Shown: piece after piece, positions 53,263 to 62,343 of the stretch | How the letters are laid out: every line of letters begins with the position of its first letter | Numbering within the stretch: position 1 is the stretch's first letter | Assembly (NCBI GenBank): GCA_023229465.1 | Contig: JALNZE010000008.1 | Coordinates: 1 to 64,000, forward strand | Origin: Chitinophagaceae bacterium | GTDB taxonomy: Bacteria; Bacteroidota; Bacteroidia; Chitinophagales; Chitinophagaceae | Reading direction: 5' to 3' | Length of the DNA stretch: 64,000 nucleotides | Notes under the pieces: generated by a model | What the model saw: only the letters and a program-made list of their open reading frames with translations | Database searches by the model: none | Told to the model about the DNA's origin: nothing | Position numbers and translations under genes: made by a program

Positions 53263-54399
53263 ATGAATATACTTCTCCTGCATGGCTCTTCCGACCTTTA
53301 TGGCGCCAGTAAAATATTACTGCATACCGTTCGTATGCTGCATCGCAGAGGGCATAAGCCCCTGGTAATCCTCTCTGAAGAGGGCCCCCTGGTCGCGGCA
53401 TTAGCGGATGCCGGCGCGGAAATTTATTTTATCCGCTTAGGCATCCTCAGAAGAAAATACAAATCACTGAAGGGTATCCTAAACAGGTGCTTCGTTTTAC
53501 GCAATGCCTATTTTACACTGAAGCGCCTCATCAAAGAAAAAAATATTCAACTGGTGTATTCCAATACCACCGCGGTACTGGCGGGCGCCTTCGCCGCTAA
53601 ATCTTTAGGGATAAAGCATGTATGGCATGTTCACGAAATCATCGAACAGCCCAAATGGTTATATTTTATCCTGGGAAAATTATTAAATAACTTTAGCAAT
53701 ACCGTAATCGTTGTGTCTGAAGCCGTTCATAATAGCTGGCGCAAGTATGTGTCTGAAGAAAAACTTTCCCTCATCTATAATGGTATTTCGTACGGTATCT
53801 ATTTACAGCCGGATGAAACCAATCTTTTACGAAATGAATTAGGGGTTGATCACAACACAGTAATCATCGGCATGATTGGCAGGGTACATTACTGGAAGGG
53901 ACAAATCTATTTCCTGCAAATCGCCGCCCATCTCGCCAAAAAATTTACTACCCTGCATTTTGTATTAGCCGGCGATGCCTTCCCGGGCTATGAATATTTG
54001 TATGATGAGATAAAAACCATCATTGCCAAAGAAAATATCGGGCCTCTCGTAACAGATCTCGGTTACCGGACAACTATTCCTACAATAATGCGGGGCTTAG
54101 ATATCTTAGTTTTACCTTCCATCCTGCCCGACCCCTTTCCTACCGTGGTATTAGAAGGGATGGCATCGGCTAAACCCCTTGCTGCCACCGCGCATGGCGG
54201 GGCTTTGGAAATGGTTGATGATGGTATAACAGGGGTACATATACCCGTTAATCAACCGGAAGCCGCCGCCAAAATCATTGGCCAGTTGATAAAGGATCCT
54301 TCACTTCGAATGAAAATGGGTGAAGCAGGCAGACAAAAAGTATTGACAAACTATTCGTTGGAAGCATTTGAGCGGAAGATGATAAAAGTATTGGAATGA
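53263..54399 (+). CDS. Family 4 glycosyltransferase
   Basis: 378-aa GT-B enzyme. N-terminal acceptor domain begins LLLHGSSDLYGASKILLHTV; the GT4 domain shows IGMIGRVHYWKGQIYFLQIA and the donor-binding stretch PDPFPTVVLEGMASAKPLAATAHGG. The ExxxxxxxE motif is partly changed (DPFPTVVLE). It overlaps the next glycosyltransferase gene by 4 bp, so the two are translationally coupled. Confidence 0.93.
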   Translation: MNILLLHGSSDLYGASKILLHTVRMLHRRGHKPLVILSEEGPLVAALADAGAEIYFIRLGILRRKYKSLKGILNRCFVLRNAYFTLKRLIKEKNIQLVYSNTTAVLAGAFAAKSLGIKHVWHVHEIIEQPKWLYFILGKLLNNFSNTVIVVSEAVHNSWRKYVSEEKLSLIYNGISYGIYLQPDETNLLRNELGVDHNTVIIGMIGRVHYWKGQIYFLQIAAHLAKKFTTLHFVLAGDAFPGYEYLYDEIKTIIAKENIGPLVTDLGYRTTIPTIMRGLDILVLPSILPDPFPTVVLEGMASAKPLAATAHGGALEMVDDGITGVHIPVNQPEAAAKIIGQLIKDPSLRMKMGEAGRQKVLTNYSLEAFERKMIKVLE

Positions 54400-55502
54400 C
54401 AGTAGCTATTATTGGATCGCGGGGTTACCCTTATGTATATAGTGGATACGAAACCTTTGTTAAAGAATTAGCCGAGCGTTTGGTACAAAGGGGTATCCAT
54501 GTAAAAGTTTACTGCCATAAAAACCTGTTCACCGGCTTCCCCAACCAGGTCAATGGTATTGAACTGGTTTACATTCCCACCATCGAAAGCAAGAACCTTA
54601 GCCAGCTTATTCATTCTTTCTTTTCAATGGTGCATGCCTGCACCTCTACAACAGATGTAATCCTGGCCGTTAACGCGGCCAATGGCCCATGGGGATTGAT
54701 TGCCCGCCTCTTTGGCAAACCCGCTTGTATTAATGTCGACGGGCTCGAATGGCTTCGCCCCAAATGGAAGGGCCTGGGTTCCAAATACTTTCGCTTCGCT
54801 GCCTGGCTGGCCACCAAATGGTACGACCGCGTAATTACCGATGCGGAAGAAATGAGGAGAGTGTACCTGCGGGAGTTCAAAAAAGAGTCTACCGTTATCG
54901 CTTACGGAGCCAATATCCGCTACCCGCAAAACCCGGCTTTGCTGGAGCCATTTCACCTGCAACCAAACAACTATTACCTCATCGTAGGCCGGCTGATACC
55001 CGATAACAACGCGGATCTGTTATTAGAAGGATTTATCGCCGCCAATTCCTCCAAAAAACTGGTGATCGTGGGCGATGTACCTTATAAAGATGCCTATGCC
55101 GATGCCATCAAAGCGAAAGCCGCCAACAACATTATCTTTTTGGGTTATATTACAAATAGTGAGACCTTAGCGGAACTTTACCACCATTGTTACGCCTATT
55201 TGCATGGCCATGAGTTTGGTGGCACCAACCCCACCCTGTTAAAAGCCATGGCTTATGGATGCGCTATCCTGGCCCTGGATACCCCATTTAACAGGGAAAT
55301 GCTGGCAGATGGCAGGTATGGGTTGTTTTTTGAAAAAAACAAGCAGTCAATCGCCCATCAAATGCAAGCTGTTGAGCAGCAGGATGGTCAATTGGTGCGT
55401 CTTAGAGAAATCGCCCGCGATGGTTTAACCGGTAAATACAATTGGGAACTTATCACGGATGCTTATCTTGCGTTGCTAAATGAATTGATTGCCCGAAAGT
55501 AA
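54396..55502 (+). CDS. DUF1972/GT4 glycosyltransferase
   Basis: 368 aa. The N-terminal DUF1972 domain (VAIIGSRGYPYVYSGYETFVKELAERL) is followed by a GT4-type donor domain with YYLIVGRLIPDNNADLLLEGF and HEFGGTNPTLLKAMAYG. DUF1972 proteins include rhamnosyltransferases such as those transferring beta-1,4-rhamnose to a lipid-linked glucose in capsule loci, so it may add the second sugar after the priming enzyme encoded 2 bp downstream. That assignment is an inference from context. Confidence 0.9.
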   Translation: MTVAIIGSRGYPYVYSGYETFVKELAERLVQRGIHVKVYCHKNLFTGFPNQVNGIELVYIPTIESKNLSQLIHSFFSMVHACTSTTDVILAVNAANGPWGLIARLFGKPACINVDGLEWLRPKWKGLGSKYFRFAAWLATKWYDRVITDAEEMRRVYLREFKKESTVIAYGANIRYPQNPALLEPFHLQPNNYYLIVGRLIPDNNADLLLEGFIAANSSKKLVIVGDVPYKDAYADAIKAKAANNIIFLGYITNSETLAELYHHCYAYLHGHEFGGTNPTLLKAMAYGCAILALDTPFNREMLADGRYGLFFEKNKQSIAHQMQAVEQQDGQLVRLREIARDGLTGKYNWELITDAYLALLNELIARK

Positions 55503-55504
55503 GA

Positions 55505-56920
55505 ATGTCTGAATTTATGGCCAAAGCATACAATCGGTATACAATTATCAGGTATTTTATTGATGCGCCCATTGTGTGCCTGTCCTACTTTCTCGCATAC
55601 CGTATCACCTCCGGTAATACACCGGTTAACGAGCCCGCCCAAATATATTTGTTTACCCTGCTCGCGCTTACCGTATGGTATATAGCCGCTTCTTTTTCCA
55701 GGATGTACACCGACAGAAGATCCAACAAATACTCCGAAGAAATCATCTTTATCCTCTATACCATTATTCTCTTTACCATCCTGTTAAGTTCGGTTTCTTT
55801 TTTCCTGCGCAATGTTTTCCAGTTCAATAGCAGCTTCTTCACGTATTTCCTGAGCATCCTGTTTGTGCTGCTTTCCATTACCAAATATGTGATCCGGAAA
55901 TACCTGCATTCTGCCATCTACCAGGGTAAATTATTCGATAATATCCTCATCATTGGCGCCACCCCATCGGCCCTCGATTTTTATGAAACCATCAACAAAT
56001 ATTATTACTACGGCTATAAATGCGTGGGTTTCTTAGACAATGCCGGCACTCAACTGAACGGCTGCGCCTACCAGGGTAAAATCAAGCACCTCAGCGCCCT
56101 GCTCAAAGAAAAAAGAATTGATGAAGTAGTGATCGCCTTACCCAATTCGCAGAATGATGACATACAGGAATGCATCGAAGTATGTGATTACTATGCCACC
56201 AAAGCCAGGATCATACCCGATCTGCAACAGTATGCCTCTTCCACAGTCCAGGTAAATAATATCGGCCTGATGCCCATCATCAGTATCCGCGCCTTACCGC
56301 TGGATAAATTAGAAAACAGGGTTTTGAAAAGATTCTTCGACATCAGTTTTTCAATCAGTTTTTTTATCGTTCTCGGCTCCTGGTTAATGCCATTAATCGC
56401 ATTGGCCATTAAATTAAGTTCCAAAGGACCCATCATTTTTAAACAGGAAAGATGGGGACTGAATAACGAAAAAATTATTTGTTACAAGTTCAGAACCATG
56501 GAGTCGAATAGTGTTGATATTGACCGGAACGGTTTCTATCACCAGGCCGTTAAAAACGATCCAAGGGTAACCCGGCTGGGTACCTTTTTACGCAGAACCA
56601 ATATGGATGAACTGCCCCAGTTCTGGAACGTATTGTTGGGCAATATGAGTGTAGTGGGCCCCAGGCCTCACCCCACACCACTCAATATCCAGTCTATGCA
56701 CACCGTAGAAAATTATATGCTCCGCCACGTAGTAAAACCGGGCATCTCGGGCTGGGCGCAGGTGAACGGCTGCCGCGGCGAAACCCGTATACCGGGCTCT
56801 ATGCAACGCAGGGTTAATTTCGATTTGTATTATATACACCGCTGGACATTCTGGCTGGATGGGCAGATCATTCTGCAAACAGCTATCAATATCATCCGGG
56901 GAGATCAAAATGCCTATTAA
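55505..56920 (+). CDS. Undecaprenyl-phosphate sugar-1-phosphate transferase (WcaJ/WbaP type)
   Basis: Polyprenyl-phosphate hexose-1-phosphate transferase of 471 aa that starts glycan assembly on undecaprenyl phosphate. Four N-terminal membrane helices (about 12-130), a CoA-binding-like Rossmann domain (about 140-250), a fifth hydrophobic segment (about 279-300), and the C-terminal bacterial sugar transferase domain: FKQERWGLNNEKIICYKFRTM, RRTNMDELPQFWNVLLGNMSVVGPRPH and PGISGWAQVNGCRG. Glucose-1-phosphate is the usual donor for this subgroup, but galactose is possible. Confidence 0.95.
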   Translation: MSEFMAKAYNRYTIIRYFIDAPIVCLSYFLAYRITSGNTPVNEPAQIYLFTLLALTVWYIAASFSRMYTDRRSNKYSEEIIFILYTIILFTILLSSVSFFLRNVFQFNSSFFTYFLSILFVLLSITKYVIRKYLHSAIYQGKLFDNILIIGATPSALDFYETINKYYYYGYKCVGFLDNAGTQLNGCAYQGKIKHLSALLKEKRIDEVVIALPNSQNDDIQECIEVCDYYATKARIIPDLQQYASSTVQVNNIGLMPIISIRALPLDKLENRVLKRFFDISFSISFFIVLGSWLMPLIALAIKLSSKGPIIFKQERWGLNNEKIICYKFRTMESNSVDIDRNGFYHQAVKNDPRVTRLGTFLRRTNMDELPQFWNVLLGNMSVVGPRPHPTPLNIQSMHTVENYMLRHVVKPGISGWAQVNGCRGETRIPGSMQRRVNFDLYYIHRWTFWLDGQIILQTAINIIRGDQNAY

Positions 56921-56932
56921 GCGGCCTAATCC

Positions 56933-56940
56933 TATCTTTG
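56933..56940 (+). promoter_or_regulatory. Putative -7 promoter box before the first Wzi-like gene
   Basis: TATCTTTG, an exact TAnnTTTG match, begins 12 nt after the sugar-transferase stop. It would start a transcript about 17 nt before the ATG at 56962, so export genes may have their own promoter. Confidence 0.4.
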
Positions 56941-56961
56941 AAACCTTTAGCAAAATTTACC

Positions 56962-58620
56962 ATGCAGAACCAAATCAGCAAAAGGCTTTCTTTTTTATTA
57001 ATAGTCATCCTGTTCCTCGCCAATAAAAACCTGCAGGCCCAGGTAGTATGGGAAAATCATACCAAAGAAGTGTACAACTATCTCTCACGCATGGCCCAGA
57101 AAGGCATGATTCGTTTTGAGGATAATATCAAACCACTCAGCAGAAAATACCTGGCCAATTGCCTGGATTCCCTCTCTCAGCATGCAAACGTCTTATCACC
57201 CACAGAAAAAAAAGAACTCCATTTTTATAGCCGCGAATACGGAAATGAAATGGCCGCGGTAGTTGCGGATACTTCAGGCAGGCCCCATTTTTTTAAAGTG
57301 GATCCCTACAAAAGATGGCGAGGCTTTTCTGCATCGGGTAAAAATAATTTGTTCCAGGCCGAGCCTGTATTTACGGCCGCTACCATCCGGGGGTCCGGTA
57401 AGAATATCACCCAATCCAGCTCGGGCCTTAGCTTTTATGGCTATGCGGGCAAACACTGGGGTTTTCATTTTTATTACGATGATATTACCGAAGCGGGTAA
57501 GGGATTTGATTCCACCCGGCAAAACAATCCGCTAACAGGCATTGTTCGAAAAGATACTTCCCTGCATAGCAGCCAGAATTATTCCCGCTTCCGGGGAAGT
57601 ATTTCTTATAGCTGGAAAAATGGTTCCCTCAGTTTTGGGCAGGATCATTTGCTTTGGGGGTATGGCAATTACGGAAAAATTGTTTTATCCGATAAGGCCC
57701 CCGCCTTCCCCTTTATCCGCCTCGATTACCAAATTTTTCCCTGGCTCACCTTCAACTATACCCATGCCTGGCTCAGTTCCAACCTGGTTGATTCCGCCCG
57801 TACCTATCCTACCGGTAACCCCTTATTTGATGGGCAGCGCCAGCTCTTCATCCCCAAATTCATGGCCACACACAGCATACAAATTAAAGCCATGAAAGGT
57901 CTTGATTTCGCGGCCGGCGAATCCATTGTGTACAGCGACCGGTTAGACATTGGCTACCTGTTTCCGCTCATGTTTTTTAAGATCTACGATAATATCGTTA
58001 ACAACAGCAATATCAGGGCCGGCTCTAATGGCCAGTTATTTGTACAGCTCAGTTCCAGGAACCAACTGCCTAAAACCCATCTCTATTCCACCATATTCAT
58101 AGATGAGATCCGCGTGTACACGCTGTTCAACAAAAAGAAAAGCAGAAATCAACTGGGCTACACCATCGGGGCCTCCTTCACGGATGCCCTCATCCCTTAT
58201 CTTACACTTGGCCTCGAATACACCCGCGTTAACCCCTTTGTGTATCGTAACCTCATTCCTGCCCAGGACTATACCAGTCATAATTATTACCTGGGCGACT
58301 GGATGGGAAATAATTTCGACAGGCTTACTTATACGCTGCAATACACGCCCTTTCCACGTTTCAAATGCCTGCTCAATTACCAAACCATCCGAAAAGGCGG
58401 GGCAGGTACCCTGGCACAACAATATTTTCAACAACCCCAGCCGGCCTTTTTATTCGACCTGCAAACCAAACAACAGGCTGTTTACGCGAGGTTCGCTTAT
58501 GAATTAATCAATAACTTACAACTAACCGCCTGGTACCAGTCTGTTACCACCCAAAACCAGGTAAGCCTTTCTAAAACCACCCAAACCAGCTTTAGTATGG
58601 GTTTTAATTATGGATTATAA
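56962..58620 (+). CDS. Capsule assembly protein, Wzi family (1)
   Basis: 552-aa outer-membrane protein. The Met at 56962 (MQNQISKRLSFLLIVILFLANKNLQAQ) starts a clean signal peptide; an in-frame TTG at 56938 is discounted. After a periplasmic helical segment (VYNYLSRMAQKGMIRFEDNIKPLSR), the rest is a series of amphipathic beta strands, with FGQDHLLWGYGNYGKIVLSDKAPAFPFIRLD, the family's recognisable patch (about 220-250). Wzi proteins form a barrel that helps hold capsular polysaccharide on the surface. It lies between the priming enzyme and the Wza-like gene. Confidence 0.85.
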   Translation: MQNQISKRLSFLLIVILFLANKNLQAQVVWENHTKEVYNYLSRMAQKGMIRFEDNIKPLSRKYLANCLDSLSQHANVLSPTEKKELHFYSREYGNEMAAVVADTSGRPHFFKVDPYKRWRGFSASGKNNLFQAEPVFTAATIRGSGKNITQSSSGLSFYGYAGKHWGFHFYYDDITEAGKGFDSTRQNNPLTGIVRKDTSLHSSQNYSRFRGSISYSWKNGSLSFGQDHLLWGYGNYGKIVLSDKAPAFPFIRLDYQIFPWLTFNYTHAWLSSNLVDSARTYPTGNPLFDGQRQLFIPKFMATHSIQIKAMKGLDFAAGESIVYSDRLDIGYLFPLMFFKIYDNIVNNSNIRAGSNGQLFVQLSSRNQLPKTHLYSTIFIDEIRVYTLFNKKKSRNQLGYTIGASFTDALIPYLTLGLEYTRVNPFVYRNLIPAQDYTSHNYYLGDWMGNNFDRLTYTLQYTPFPRFKCLLNYQTIRKGGAGTLAQQYFQQPQPAFLFDLQTKQQAVYARFAYELINNLQLTAWYQSVTTQNQVSLSKTTQTSFSMGFNYGL

Positions 58621-58665
58621 TAGATAGCAATTATTTTCGATATTTGTACCTACCAATCACTTGTA

Positions 58666-60987
58666 ATGAAACTGAATCCTGTTAATAGACTACTTACCGC
58701 GTTGCTGTTGCCTCTTTTCGCGCTGGCGCCTTTTACCAATTTTGCGCAGGGCGGCAATACCCCCCTGCAAATGGGCAAAGTAAGCCAGTTATCCGATCAG
58801 CAGATCATGCAAATATGGCAACAAACACAGAAAGCGGGTATTTCTGAAAGCGATGCCATTAAACTTTTGGTGAAAAAAGGCATGGACCCTGCTGAGGTAA
58901 ATAATTTCAAGAAAAGACTGGTACAATTGCAGGGAGCTGGTAAATCTAAATTCGGCGCCGATAATCTTATCAAAGACACCACCGACTTTATCAAAGACAG
59001 TTCCTGGGTTTTTGAAGTGCCGCAGTTGAAGAAAAAGTCTAACTATTATGGCTATGAATTCTTCAGCAACCCCAATAATAATTTCGAACCCAACCTCCGG
59101 ATTGCCACACCCAAAAATTATGTGCTTGGGCCCGACGATGAAATCATCCTCAATTTTACCGGCCTCAACGAAAGCTCGGTTGACGCTAAAATAAGTACCG
59201 AAGGCACGGTTCAATTGCCTTACGCGGGCATTATTTCTTTGAATGGTTTAACCATTGAACAGGCATCGCAGAAAATTAAGAACAAGATGAAGCAGGCCTA
59301 TCCTGCATTAGTAAGCGGCAGAACACAGTTGTTTGTTACGCTGTCTAATATGAAATCCATCCGCATTAAAGTAGTGGGCGAGGCAGAACATCCGGGTAAT
59401 TACCTGATCTCTTCCATGGCCGGCTTTTTTAATGTACTCTACCTGGCCAATGGCCCGTCAGAAAAAGGTTCCCTTAGAAAAATCGAACTGATCCGAAATA
59501 ATAAAGTAATTGATGTGATAGATTTTTATTCCTTCCTGCAAAAAGGAATCATGGGTAAGGAAATACGGTTAGAGGACCAGGACATTATCCGTTTTCCCTT
59601 GTATCAAAAAAGGGTTTTTTTAAGTGGTGAAGTAAAACGACCGGCGATATTTGAATTACTGGAAAAAGAAACACTCGCGGAACTGCTCCAGTTTGGCGGT
59701 GGCCTGGAAGCCGCGGCGCTAAAGGATGTGGCCAAAATTGTGCAGATGGGCGATAAAGAAATGAAGCTGCGCGATGTGGTGGCGGCCGATTTTAATTATT
59801 TTATTCCCAGGGATGGCGACTCCGTTTTTTTCGAAAAAGTTTTGCCCCGTTTTACTAACCGTGTAATACTAACCGGCGCCGTGTACCGCCCCGGCAATTA
59901 TGAATTAACGGAACAACTTTCACTGGCTAAACTGATTAAAAAAGCCGACGGCCTCAAACAGGATGCTTTTACCAACAGGGGATATATTAAAAGAAGAAAC
60001 GCATCCTCAGAAAGAGCATTAATATCCTTTCATACCGGTCATATTGTCAATGGCAAACAGGATGATATCCTTTTAGTAAGAGAAGATTCTGTTTTTATCT
60101 TATCCAAAGATAGTTTGCAGGATATCCCGTCCGTAACAGTGGCGGGAAATGTACGCATCCCCGGTAACTTTCAATACCGCGAAGGCATGTCGGTAGAAGA
60201 TATTATTGTAATGGCCGGCGGTTTTACCAACGACGCGGCCACCCATAAAATAGAAATATCCCGTCTCGAAAAAAATACCGGGGATACCCTGGCCAATAAA
60301 TTAATAGACCTGGTTACACTCGATGTAGACGCGACCCTCAGCAACCAAAGCAGTAAAACCCTTTTGCAACCGCTCGACTATGTGTTCGTTCCCCGCCTGC
60401 TCAATTACCGGAATTTAGGTAGCGTTAAAATCCGGGGCGAGGTACTGTATGCGGGCGATTATTCATTAGAAAAAAGGAATGAAACCATCCAGGAAGTCAT
60501 TCAGCGGTCCGGTGGCATTTCGCCCTTCGCTTCCATGGCCGATGTGCAGGTCTTCAGAAAAGGCTTACGCGTGGGTACTACTTTATTGTCTGATTTCTCT
60601 TTGCAAAACGAAAAGTTTCTACTGCAACCAGACGACAGCATTTATATCCCCAAAAAACAACCCTTTGTAGAAGTAAAGGGGGCCGTATTTAACCCGCAGA
60701 TCGTTAGCTACCAGTCAGAAAGATTTATGTCTTATATATCCGATGTGGGCGGCATTACAGACAAGGGTAACCTTAAAAAAGCCTACGTGCAATACAGCAA
60801 TGGCATAAACCGGAAAATACATCATTTTCTGTTTTTCAGAACCTATCCAAAAGTATTGCCCGGCAGTAAAATATTCGTGCCCGAAAAAACAGAGACGGCT
60901 TCCAAAGGATTGTCTGTTTTTGAAGTGTCTACGCTTTTGGGTTCATTAGCTACGCTTGTAAGTTTGATAGTCGTATTGAAAAAATAA
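58666..60987 (+). CDS. Wza-like polysaccharide export protein with multiple SLBB domains
   Basis: 773 aa. Signal peptide (cleavage near FAQG about 28), a helical region (about 40-100), the polysaccharide export domain (about 150-240: YVLGPDDEIILNFTG), then about six SLBB domains (VFLSGEVKRPAIFEL, VILTGAVYRPGNYEL, VTVAGNVRIPGNFQY, VKIRGEVLYAGDYSL, VEVKGAVFNPQIVSY) and a C-terminal hydrophobic helix (LLGSLATLVSLIVVLKK). It would form the outer-membrane export channel. It lacks the lipobox of E. coli Wza, as is common in Bacteroidota. It is followed after 15 bp by the Wzz-like gene. Confidence 0.94.
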   Translation: MKLNPVNRLLTALLLPLFALAPFTNFAQGGNTPLQMGKVSQLSDQQIMQIWQQTQKAGISESDAIKLLVKKGMDPAEVNNFKKRLVQLQGAGKSKFGADNLIKDTTDFIKDSSWVFEVPQLKKKSNYYGYEFFSNPNNNFEPNLRIATPKNYVLGPDDEIILNFTGLNESSVDAKISTEGTVQLPYAGIISLNGLTIEQASQKIKNKMKQAYPALVSGRTQLFVTLSNMKSIRIKVVGEAEHPGNYLISSMAGFFNVLYLANGPSEKGSLRKIELIRNNKVIDVIDFYSFLQKGIMGKEIRLEDQDIIRFPLYQKRVFLSGEVKRPAIFELLEKETLAELLQFGGGLEAAALKDVAKIVQMGDKEMKLRDVVAADFNYFIPRDGDSVFFEKVLPRFTNRVILTGAVYRPGNYELTEQLSLAKLIKKADGLKQDAFTNRGYIKRRNASSERALISFHTGHIVNGKQDDILLVREDSVFILSKDSLQDIPSVTVAGNVRIPGNFQYREGMSVEDIIVMAGGFTNDAATHKIEISRLEKNTGDTLANKLIDLVTLDVDATLSNQSSKTLLQPLDYVFVPRLLNYRNLGSVKIRGEVLYAGDYSLEKRNETIQEVIQRSGGISPFASMADVQVFRKGLRVGTTLLSDFSLQNEKFLLQPDDSIYIPKKQPFVEVKGAVFNPQIVSYQSERFMSYISDVGGITDKGNLKKAYVQYSNGINRKIHHFLFFRTYPKVLPGSKIFVPEKTETASKGLSVFEVSTLLGSLATLVSLIVVLKK

Positions 60988-61002
60988 CCAGCAAAAAAAA
61001 CT

Positions 61003-62073
61003 ATGCAACCAACCATTCCCAATACGGACCATGACGCTGAGGAAGAAAATTTTTCTTTCAAAATACTCATTCATCAATGGACAAACCACCTGCGTTATGT
61101 AGCCGGCCATTGGCGCATACTAATAGTGGTGGGCATTTTGGGGGGATTGCTGGGCCTGGGCTATGCCTGGTTAAAACAGGTTACCTACACAGCCAAACTT
61201 ACCTTTGTAGTAGAGGAATCCAAAGGTTCGGGGGGGTCGATTGCCTCGGCACTGGCCGGGCAATTTGGTTTTGATATTGGCGGATTATCAGGCACCAGTG
61301 GCGTATTGGCCGGAGATAATGTGCTGCAGTTATTAAAGAGTCGTGTATTCATTAAGAAAACATTGTTAACCCCTTATAACGACTCCTCTACCAGGTCGCT
61401 GGCAGATGAATACGCGGAAGTATATCAATGGAAAAATCAGTGGGCGGGTGATAGTAAGACAGGCAGCCAGGTAAACTTTCCGGCTAACCAACAAAAATTA
61501 GTAAGACTGCAGGATAGCCTGTTGCAAAAAATAATTAAACGGATAGTAGACAGAGAGTTGTCGATAGCTAAACCCGATAAGAAGTTGGGCTTCTTCGAAA
61601 TACAGGTTACAACCAGGGATGAAAAATTAAGCCAGTTATTATGTGAGCGTTTATTACAAATCACTACCGACTTTTATGTGGATACCAAAACCAAAAGGCT
61701 GCGGAATAATGTAGACCGTTTGGAGAGAAGAGCGGATAGTCTGGAATTGATACTGGATAAGAAAACTTTTTCAACCGCCGATGTCAATCGTTCCTTATTG
61801 GATGTAAACCCCTCCTATTCAACTCCCATGGTTGACGCGGAAATCAGTTCGCGGAATAAATTTATTCAGAGTACGGTCTATGCCGAGATAGTGAAGAACC
61901 TAGAAGTCAGCAAAACCGCTTTACTGCAAGAGACGCCCACTGTTCAAATTGTAGATTACCCGGAGATGCCGTTGAAGAAAAACAAGACTAGTTTTTTATT
62001 GGCTATTCTTGTGGGGGTGGTTAGTGGAGTGGTTGGCTTGTCGATTATTTTATTGTTGGGGAAGAGGAGATAG
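61003..62073 (+). CDS. Wzz-type chain-length determinant protein
   Basis: 356-aa inner-membrane protein: TM1 about 36-58, a periplasmic region with coiled-coil (about 200-310) and TM2 about 328-350, preceded by the Pro-rich motif PEMPLKKNKTS typical of Wzz/PCP proteins. It governs the length of polymer made by Wzy and, in capsule systems, contacts Wza. No C-terminal tyrosine kinase domain is fused, and neither a BY-kinase nor a phosphatase gene is in the window. Confidence 0.92.
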   Translation: MQPTIPNTDHDAEEENFSFKILIHQWTNHLRYVAGHWRILIVVGILGGLLGLGYAWLKQVTYTAKLTFVVEESKGSGGSIASALAGQFGFDIGGLSGTSGVLAGDNVLQLLKSRVFIKKTLLTPYNDSSTRSLADEYAEVYQWKNQWAGDSKTGSQVNFPANQQKLVRLQDSLLQKIIKRIVDRELSIAKPDKKLGFFEIQVTTRDEKLSQLLCERLLQITTDFYVDTKTKRLRNNVDRLERRADSLELILDKKTFSTADVNRSLLDVNPSYSTPMVDAEISSRNKFIQSTVYAEIVKNLEVSKTALLQETPTVQIVDYPEMPLKKNKTSFLLAILVGVVSGVVGLSIILLLGKRR

Positions 62074-62078
62074 GCTTT

Positions 62079-62305
62079 TTTTCAACACAGAGTACACAGA
62101 GGTTAGGAGTTTCACAGAGAAAAGCCCTCTCTGTGCTCTGTTTTTTTCAACACAGAGCACACAGAGGTTAGGAGTTTCACAGAGAAAAGCCCTCTCTGTG
62201 CTCTGTTTTTTTCAACACAGAGCACACAGAGGTTAGGAGTTTCACAGAGAAAAGCCCTCTCTGTGAAACTCCTGTTTCTCCGTGATCTCTGTGTTGAAAT
62301 CTTTT
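62079..62305. repeat. Family C 65-bp tandem repeat
   Basis: CAACACAG begins at 62083, 62148 and 62213, exactly 65 bp apart; two full units and most of a third are nearly identical (one C/T change in the first). Each unit holds AGGAGTTTCACAGAG, and its complement CTCTGTGAAACTCCT follows at about 62258-62272, so the array closes as a hairpin. It sits between wzz and the second Wzi-like gene and contains no gene. Confidence 0.92.
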
Positions 62306-62343
62306 AACTCTATATTGAAATCTTTTATCTAAGTAAAACAGGT